NCBI RefSeq assembly: GCF_000496075.1
Contig: NZ_AWXZ01000044.1
Span: forward strand, 1-64,000
DNA length: 64,000 bases
From: Lutibaculum baratangense AMV1
Lineage (GTDB): Bacteria; Pseudomonadota; Alphaproteobacteria; Rhizobiales; Tepidamorphaceae
Reading direction: 5' to 3'
In this document: positions 58,908-64,000 of the stretch, piece after piece
Numbering within the stretch: the first letter of the stretch is position 1
Layout: the number at the start of each line of letters is the position of its first letter
Position numbers and translations under genes: made by a program
Notes under the pieces: generated by a model
Told to the model about the DNA's origin: nothing
The model's database searches: none
The model's input: the letters and a program-made list of their open reading frames with translations, nothing else

Positions 58908-60170
58908 ATGGGCGAATCGCGCGGACGCACCGTCGTCGTACTCGGGGCAGGTATCGTCGGGGTCTCCTGCGCGCTCCAACTCCTTCGACGGGGGAGGGAG
59001 GTGACGCTGATCGACCGGCGGGAGCCGGGTGAGGAGACCTCCTACGGGAATGCCGGGATCATCGAGGCCGGCAACTACATCCCGATCGCGTTTCCCCTGA
59101 ACCCGCTCAAGCTCGTCCAGTACGGCCTCAAGCAGTCGAACGCCCTCAACTTCCACTGGGCCGCGATGCCGCGCGTGGCGCCCTGGCTCCTCGCCCTCGC
59201 GCGCCAGTCGACGCCTGCGGCGATCAAGGCCAATGGCGATGCCGTCAACACGCTCCTGGAGAGCGCGCTCGCGCTGCACAAGGCGCGGCTTGCCGAGGCC
59301 GGGCGGCTCGACCTTCTCCGGGAGACCGGCTGGCTCCACCTCTACCGGAGCGAGAAGAGCTTCGCCGCCTCCGCCTTCGACCGCGACCTCGCCGACGGGC
59401 GCGGCTTTCCCTATCAGGTGATGAGCCCGAAGGAGGCGCAGGAGCTCGAGCCGCATCTCGAGCCGAACTTCGCGCGCGCCCTTCACTGGCCGAGCCACGC
59501 GTCGGTCTCCGACCCGGGCGCCGTCACGCAGGCGTCGTTCGAGCTCTTCGCGCGCGAGGGTGGCCGTTTCCGCCGCGCGTCGGTCCGCACGCTGCGCCGC
59601 GAGGGGGAGCGCTGGTCGGTCGTCACCGACGGCGAGAGCATTGCCGCGGACGAGGCGGTCGTCGCCTTGGGGCCGTGGACGCCGCAGGCTCTGGCGCCGC
59701 TCGGACTGCGCTTTCCCTTCGCCGTGAAGCGCGGCTACCACCAGCATTACCAGGCACGCGGCAATGCCACTCTGACCCGCCCGGTGCTGGACATGGACGA
59801 GGGCTACGTGCTGACGCCGATGGCGAAGGGCTATCGCATCACGACGGGGGTGGAGTTCGGCCACATGGACACGCCGCCGACCCCCGTTCAGCTGCGCAAG
59901 GCCCGGGCAAAGGCGGGCGAACTCTTTCCGCTCGGCGAGGCGATCTCCGAGGAGCCGTGGCTCGGCCGCCGGCCGTGCCTGCCGGATTCCCGCCCGGTTC
60001 TGGGGCCCGCCCCTGGTCAGGAGGGCCTGTGGCTCGCCTTCGGCCATGGCCATCTCGGCTTCACCCTCGGGCCGGTGAGCGGCGAGCTGATCGCGCAGAT
60101 GATGACCGGCGAGGCGCCCCTTGTGGACCCGGCGCCCTTCGCGGCCGACCGGTTCGGCGCACCGAACTGA
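58908..60170 (+). CDS. FAD-dependent D-amino acid dehydrogenase family protein (DadA-like)
   Basis: 420 aa from the ATG at 58908 (GGGGAG upstream). N-terminal dinucleotide motif VVVLGAGIVGVSCALQLLRRG, ETSYGNAGII next to the flavin, and C-terminal GHGHLGFTLGPVSGEL. Oxidises D-amino acids or a related amine and passes electrons to the membrane. Specificity is not clear from sequence. Confidence 0.9.
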   Translation: MGESRGRTVVVLGAGIVGVSCALQLLRRGREVTLIDRREPGEETSYGNAGIIEAGNYIPIAFPLNPLKLVQYGLKQSNALNFHWAAMPRVAPWLLALARQSTPAAIKANGDAVNTLLESALALHKARLAEAGRLDLLRETGWLHLYRSEKSFAASAFDRDLADGRGFPYQVMSPKEAQELEPHLEPNFARALHWPSHASVSDPGAVTQASFELFAREGGRFRRASVRTLRREGERWSVVTDGESIAADEAVVALGPWTPQALAPLGLRFPFAVKRGYHQHYQARGNATLTRPVLDMDEGYVLTPMAKGYRITTGVEFGHMDTPPTPVQLRKARAKAGELFPLGEAISEEPWLGRRPCLPDSRPVLGPAPGQEGLWLAFGHGHLGFTLGPVSGELIAQMMTGEAPLVDPAPFAADRFGAPN

Positions 60171-60173
60171 CGT

Positions 60174-61181
60174 TCAGCGGCTGAAGCGGTCGCGATAGGC
60201 CGGCAGCAGGGCCGATCCGGCGCCGGCCGCGCCCGCCTCGTAGACGCCGCGCGCGATCGCACGGGCGAGGCAGATGGCGGCGGCGCTGCCGATCCTCACC
60301 ATGTCGCGCAGCGGCGAGACGAGCTCGCGCCGCCCGGTGGCGAGGGCGAAGACGATGTCGCCGTCGAGCGGCGTGTGGATCGGATGAAGCGCCCGCGCCA
60401 TGCCGTCCTGCGCCATCGTCGCGAGGCGCGAGGTCTCCGGCTTGGACAGCGCCGCGTCGGTCGCCACGACCGCGAGCGTTGTGGCGGCGCCGGGCGTCTC
60501 GCCCTTCGTGAGCGGAAGGAGAGCCTCCGCGGGAACGGGGCAGGGCAGGCCGTGACCGCCGAACTCGCCGCCGATCTCCCACGCGCCGGCCCAGAAATGC
60601 GGGCCCTCGCCGACCGTCGCGCGGCCGACAGCGTTCACCACGGCAAGGGCGGCGACGGTGCATCCATTGTCGAGGACAAGCGAGGCGCTCCCCACACCGC
60701 CTCGGTAATTCGCGGTCGTGGCCCCCAGTCCCGCGCCCACCGAGCCGAGAGCGAAATCTGCCCCGGCGGCCTCGGCCGCGCGCCAGCCGAGATCCCGGTA
60801 GGGCGGATAGCGCCCCCATCCCTTGTCGCCGCCATTCGCGAGGTCGAAGAGGATCGCACCCGGCACGATCGGCACGCGGTGGCCCGCCACCTCGAAGCCG
60901 CGCCCGGCCGCGCGGAGGAAGGCCTGCACGCCCGAGGCCGCGTCGAGCCCGAAGGCCGAGCCGCCCGACAGCACGATCGCGTCGACCCCCGGAACCGTCA
61001 TCTCGGGGGCCAGGAGGGCCGTCTCGCGGGTGCCCGGTCCTCCGCCACGCACGTCGACGCCGGCGGTCGCCGGCGCGTCGCACAGAACGACGGTCGTGCC
61101 GGAGAGGAGGGCGGCGTCTTCGGCATGACCGACGGCGAGGCCGTGCACGTCGGTGAGGGCGTTGCGTGGGCCGGGGCGCAT
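60174..61181 (-). CDS. P1 family (S58/DmpA-like) peptidase
   Basis: 335 aa. N-terminal nucleophile hydrolase of the P1/DmpA family, which self-cleaves to expose a Ser/Thr. NALTDVHGLAVGHAED is the family start, VLSGGSAFGLDAASGV and the segment GAATTLAVVATDAALSKPET contain the cleavage/nucleophile region. No signal peptide. Converges on the DadA gene with 3 bases between stops. Confidence 0.9.
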   Translation of the reverse strand: MRPGPRNALTDVHGLAVGHAEDAALLSGTTVVLCDAPATAGVDVRGGGPGTRETALLAPEMTVPGVDAIVLSGGSAFGLDAASGVQAFLRAAGRGFEVAGHRVPIVPGAILFDLANGGDKGWGRYPPYRDLGWRAAEAAGADFALGSVGAGLGATTANYRGGVGSASLVLDNGCTVAALAVVNAVGRATVGEGPHFWAGAWEIGGEFGGHGLPCPVPAEALLPLTKGETPGAATTLAVVATDAALSKPETSRLATMAQDGMARALHPIHTPLDGDIVFALATGRRELVSPLRDMVRIGSAAAICLARAIARGVYEAGAAGAGSALLPAYRDRFSR

Positions 61182-61202
61182 GGGCGGATCTCCCAGAATG
61201 CG

Positions 61203-61232
61203 AAAAGGGCCCGCGCATTCCGGCGCGGGCCC
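61203..61232 (-). terminator. Terminator of the livK-like gene
   Basis: A perfect 10-base stem (gggcccgcgc / gcgcgggccc) with a 6-base loop is followed on the minus strand by TTTT, 35 bases after the stop. Confidence 0.9.
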
Positions 61233-61267
61233 AGAGGCTAGAGGCTCAGATCGCGTCCGTCAGGCGA

Positions 61268-62377
61268 TCACATGCTCTCGAGGTAATCGTACTCGCCGTC
61301 CTTCCACTCGTAGAAGACATAGCCCGGCAGGGTGACGTCGCCCTTGTCGTCGAACTCGAGCTCGCCCAGCACCGTGTCGAACGTGCCCTCGTTGAGGGCG
61401 TCGACGACCGCGTCGTAGTCGGTCGAGCCGGCCGCCTCGACGGCCTGGACCCACGCCTGGATCGCGGCATAGGTGTAGAGGACGTAGCCTTCAGGCTCGA
61501 TGTTCTGGCCGCGGAACTCCTCCACGACCGGGGCCGCCTTCTCGCTCTTGCGCGGGTCGGGCGAGAACGTCATCAGCGTGCCGGCGCCGGCGTCGCCGGT
61601 GATCGACCAGTACTCGTCGGTCACCAGAGCGTCGCCCGAGACGAGGATCGTGTCCATGCCCTGGTCGCGCATCTGGCGCACGATCAGCCCGGCCTCGGTG
61701 TGGTAGCCGCCGACATAGAGCACGTCGACATTGCTCTGCTTCAGCTTCGAGACGAGGGCCGTGTAGTCCTTCTCTCCGGCGGTGTAGGCCTCGTAGATGA
61801 CCTCTTCCTTGCCGGCCTCGTTCAGGTACTTCTTCGTCTCGTCCGCCAGGCCCTTGCCGTAGGCGGTCTTGTCGTGGACGATCGCGATGTTCTTGTCGCC
61901 GAAGTGCTCGGCGAGATACTCGCCGGCGACCTGGCCCTGCTGGTCGTCACGACCGCAGACGCGGAAGATGCCGTCGCCGGGGCGGTTCTCGGTGAAGGTC
62001 GGATTGGTCGAAGCCGGCGAGATCTGGATGATCCCCTCCTCGGCGTAGACCTGGCTCGCCGGGATCGAGGAGCCGGAGCAGAAGTGGCCCGCCACGAAGA
62101 CCACGTCGCCGCCGGCGAACTGGTTCGCCACCGCGACGGCCTGCTTCGGATCGCACGCGTCGTCGCCGATCCGCAGGACGAGCTGCTCGCCCAGCACGCC
62201 GCCGGCGGCGTTGATGTCCTTCACGGCCTGCTCGGCGCCGGCCTTCATCTGCGCACCGAACGTCGCGTACTGGCCGGTCATCGGGCCGGCCGTCGCGATC
62301 GCGATTTCGGCGAGTGCGGCGCCGGGAGCGGCCGCCAGGCCGACGAGTACCACGCCCGCAAGGAGATGCTTCTTCAT
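61268..62377 (-). CDS. livK: Branched-chain amino acid ABC transporter substrate-binding protein
   Basis: 369 aa from the ATG at 62377 (GAGAGGGA upstream). Signal peptide MKKHLLAGVVLVGLAAAPGAALA. Mature start AIATAGPMTGQYATFGAQMK is the Peripla_BP_6 LivK fold, with AGHFCSGSSIPASQVYAEEGI and ISPASTNPTFTENRP forming the ligand pocket. The pocket suggests a branched-chain or related amino acid. Last gene of the liv operon in this window. Confidence 0.94.
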   Translation of the reverse strand: MKKHLLAGVVLVGLAAAPGAALAEIAIATAGPMTGQYATFGAQMKAGAEQAVKDINAAGGVLGEQLVLRIGDDACDPKQAVAVANQFAGGDVVFVAGHFCSGSSIPASQVYAEEGIIQISPASTNPTFTENRPGDGIFRVCGRDDQQGQVAGEYLAEHFGDKNIAIVHDKTAYGKGLADETKKYLNEAGKEEVIYEAYTAGEKDYTALVSKLKQSNVDVLYVGGYHTEAGLIVRQMRDQGMDTILVSGDALVTDEYWSITGDAGAGTLMTFSPDPRKSEKAAPVVEEFRGQNIEPEGYVLYTYAAIQAWVQAVEAAGSTDYDAVVDALNEGTFDTVLGELEFDDKGDVTLPGYVFYEWKDGEYDYLESM

Positions 62378-62520
62378 CAAACTATTCCCTCTCTGCTACC
62401 CGCAAGCGCCCGTCTTCCGCGGCCGCCGCGATCTCGTCCGGACGAAGTCCGGTTGTCCCCAATAATGCACGGGTCGACGAGGAAGAACATCATCTTCGCG
62501 TGCTTCCCTCGTCTCCGGCA

Positions 62521-62868
62521 TCAACCTTTCGCGCGCCACCCGAACGGGCCCGCGCGCTCGTAGATCCAGCGGTACTGCGTCACCATCTGCTTCACCCGCT
62601 TGAGCCGGAAGCCGAGCCATCCGGCGATCTGCAGCACCACCAGGTCGACCAGGTAGTAGTGGAGCGACAGAAGCGTTCCCTCGAACAGCGCGAAGTGCAG
62701 GAAGCGAACGAAGGCTGCCAGCAGGAACACGTAGGCGACGAGCTGCAGATAGGGGCGCCACGTCATCGCGATGGCGCGCCCGGACAGCCACGCCGCACCG
62801 CCCCCGAGCAGGATGGTAACGAGGAGGAAGGTGCCGAAGGACTGCTCTTCGTAGAGGATGCCGGTCAT
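62521..62868 (-). CDS. DUF6867 family small membrane protein
   Basis: 115 aa with three helices (FLLVTILLGGGAAWLSG, LVAYVFLLAAFVRFLHFA, YYLVDLVVLQIAGWLGF) and a C-terminal amphipathic tail VKQMVTQYRWIYERAG. It is the DUF6867 family regularly encoded within alphaproteobacterial liv operons. Function unknown; association suggests a transporter accessory. It starts 14 bases after livF's stop. Confidence 0.87.
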   Translation of the reverse strand: MTGILYEEQSFGTFLLVTILLGGGAAWLSGRAIAMTWRPYLQLVAYVFLLAAFVRFLHFALFEGTLLSLHYYLVDLVVLQIAGWLGFRLKRVKQMVTQYRWIYERAGPFGWRAKG

Positions 62869-62882
62869 GCTCTCGTCGCCCT

Positions 62883-63614
62883 CTAGTGCCGTCCGCCTTC
62901 GAGATAGGCCGCCCGGACCTCCTCGCGCGCGAGGAGCTCGGCGCCCGTGCCGTTCATCGTGATGCTGCCGTTCACCATCACGTAGCCCCGATGCGCGAGC
63001 TTCAGCGCGTGAAACGCGTTCTGCTCGACGAGGAAGACCGTCAGCCCTTCCGTCCGGTTCAACTCCGCGATCGCCGCGAAGATCTGCTTCACGACGAGCG
63101 GCGCGAGCCCCAGCGACGGCTCGTCGAGGAGCAGAAGGCGCGGCCTGCTCATCAGCGCACGGCCGATAGCGAGCATCTGCTGCTCGCCGCCCGAAAGGGT
63201 GCCGCCTCGCTGGTTGCGGCGCGCCTTCAGGACCGGAAACAGCTCGTAGACCTTCTGGAGGTCCTCGTCGAAATGGGAGAGGTCGGTGACGCCCGCGCCC
63301 ATTTGCAGGTTCTCGAGCACCGTCATGCGCGGAAAGATCCGCCGTCCCTCGGGGGACTGGGCGATCGCCATGCGCATGATCTCGTGCGTCGGCATGCGCG
63401 TGATGTCGGTGCCGTCGAACGTCACGGACCCGGTGCGGGCCTGCGGACTGCCGCAGATCGTCATCATCAGCGTCGACTTGCCGGCGCCGTTCGCGCCGAT
63501 CAGCGTCACGATCTCGCCGACATGCACGTCGAGGTCGACGCCGCGCAGGGCGATGATGTTGCCGTAGTAGGTCTCGACGCCGCGGACCGAGAGGAGGGGG
63601 GATGCCGCGTTCAT
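62883..63614 (-). CDS. livF: Branched-chain amino acid ABC transporter ATP-binding protein LivF
   Basis: 243 aa from the ATG that overlaps the livG stop (ATGA). YYGNIIALRGVDLDV, Walker A GANGAGKST, signature LSGGEQQMLAIGRALM, Walker B LLLLDEPSLGLAP and VEQNAFHALKLAHRGYVM mark LivF. Confidence 0.96.
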   Translation of the reverse strand: MNAASPLLSVRGVETYYGNIIALRGVDLDVHVGEIVTLIGANGAGKSTLMMTICGSPQARTGSVTFDGTDITRMPTHEIMRMAIAQSPEGRRIFPRMTVLENLQMGAGVTDLSHFDEDLQKVYELFPVLKARRNQRGGTLSGGEQQMLAIGRALMSRPRLLLLDEPSLGLAPLVVKQIFAAIAELNRTEGLTVFLVEQNAFHALKLAHRGYVMVNGSITMNGTGAELLAREEVRAAYLEGGRH

Positions 63615-64000
63615 CGGCGCTCGGCCTCTTCCTTGATCTCCTCGACCTCTTCCTCCGCGGCCTCGACCTCGTCGTCCTCCACGCCGAGATAGGCGGCTAT
63701 GACCGCAGGATCGTTGCGGATCACGTCGGCCGGCCCGTCGGCGATCTTCTTGCCGTAGTCGAGAACGACGACGTGATCGGAGATCTCCATCACCACGCTC
63801 ATGTCGTGCTCGATCAGCAGCACCGAGGTTTGGTACTCGTCGCGGATGAGGCGGAGGAGGTCGTTCAGCTCCGCGGATTCGCGCGGGTTGAGGCCGGCAG
63901 CCGGCTCGTCGAGGCACAGGATCTCGGGGCGCGTGCACATCGCCCGCGCGATCTCGAGCCGGCGCTGGGCGCCGTAGGGAAGGTCCGCGGCGGGGTCGTC
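63611..64000 (-). CDS. livG: Branched-chain amino acid ABC transporter ATP-binding protein LivG, C-terminal part (runs off right edge)
   Basis: 130 codons are open to the right edge. Signature LPYGAQRRLEIARAMCTRPEIL, Walker B LCLDEPAAGLNP and IEHDMSVVMEISDHVVVLDYGKKIADG are typical LivG. The C-terminus carries about 22 extra residues, mostly Glu/Asp (from EDDEVEAAEEEV), which standard LivG lacks. Stop overlaps livF start. Confidence 0.94.
   Translation of the reverse strand, partial: DDPAADLPYGAQRRLEIARAMCTRPEILCLDEPAAGLNPRESAELNDLLRLIRDEYQTSVLLIEHDMSVVMEISDHVVVLDYGKKIADGPADVIRNDPAVIAAYLGVEDDEVEAAEEEVEEIKEEAERR

Noticed and set aside
62438-62452. Hairpin ccggac-gaa-gtccgg between livK and DUF6867 genes
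   Set aside because: Six-base stem only, no U-tract and no repeat elsewhere; too weak to call.

Overview
This is a 64 kb chromosomal window from a high-GC alphaproteobacterium, most likely a member of the Hyphomicrobiales (Rhizobiales). Four things point there: gene order (iron-sulfur scaffold, folE, hisI, yidD and thrS close together; purC-purS-purQ-purL-bolA-grxD), Irr/ICE-like iron boxes, a CtrA-type site and an EcfG-type promoter, and an intergenic palindrome at 55269-55321 of a kind familiar from Rhizobiales genomes. I found no rRNA, tRNA, CRISPR array, insertion sequence, integrase or prophage gene. Most of the window is ordinary core genome, and I see no plainly foreign island.

Layout. 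1-583 is the start of a secreted coiled-coil protein with 45-bp tandem repeats. 713-5736 is a four-gene periplasmic iron locus (imelysin, di-haem DUF1111, second imelysin, DUF1513). 5843-9437 is a TAXI-type TRAP transporter with a DUF1850 partner. 9636-10479 holds bacterioferritin and its ferredoxin. 10632-13357 has a phospholipase D family enzyme and, divergently, a PRC-barrel protein behind an EcfG-type promoter. 13527-16485 is an overlapping trio: EttA, low-molecular-weight phosphatase and fructosamine-kinase-like protein. A pyruvate-kinase-like protein, a WYL regulator, a manganese catalase and two GH13 enzymes follow (16590-23299). 23501-24518 is a frameshifted serine hydrolase. 24560-29798 carries small exported, membrane and redox proteins and an SLC13 permease. 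29910-33909 has a cyanide-insensitive-type bd oxidase and a haem catalase. 34049-38175 has hisI, folE, an iron-sulfur scaffold, yidD and thrS. 38345-40560 pairs a transglycosylase with a DUF2336 protein downstream of a CtrA site. 40566-42140 has nadK and bioY. 42283-48566 is a complete dipeptide ABC operon with its dipeptidase. 49105-53865 is the grxD-bolA-purL-purQ-purS-purC block. 54155-60170 contains the ATP synthase zeta inhibitor, an aldolase, purB and others. 61268-64000 is part of a branched-chain amino acid ABC operon.

How it fits together. Iron handling and oxidative stress are the main theme: periplasmic iron capture, iron storage and release, two unrelated catalases, a bd oxidase, an iron-sulfur scaffold and a Grx4-BolA pair. 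Similar 17-bp boxes lie ahead of the imelysin operon and bfr, which suggests one iron regulator (Irr-type) controls both. A second theme is scavenging of peptides, amino acids and biotin. The most interesting candidates for follow-up are the permease-less double-imelysin locus and the translationally coupled phosphatase/fructosamine-kinase pair, which fits a protein-deglycation pathway.
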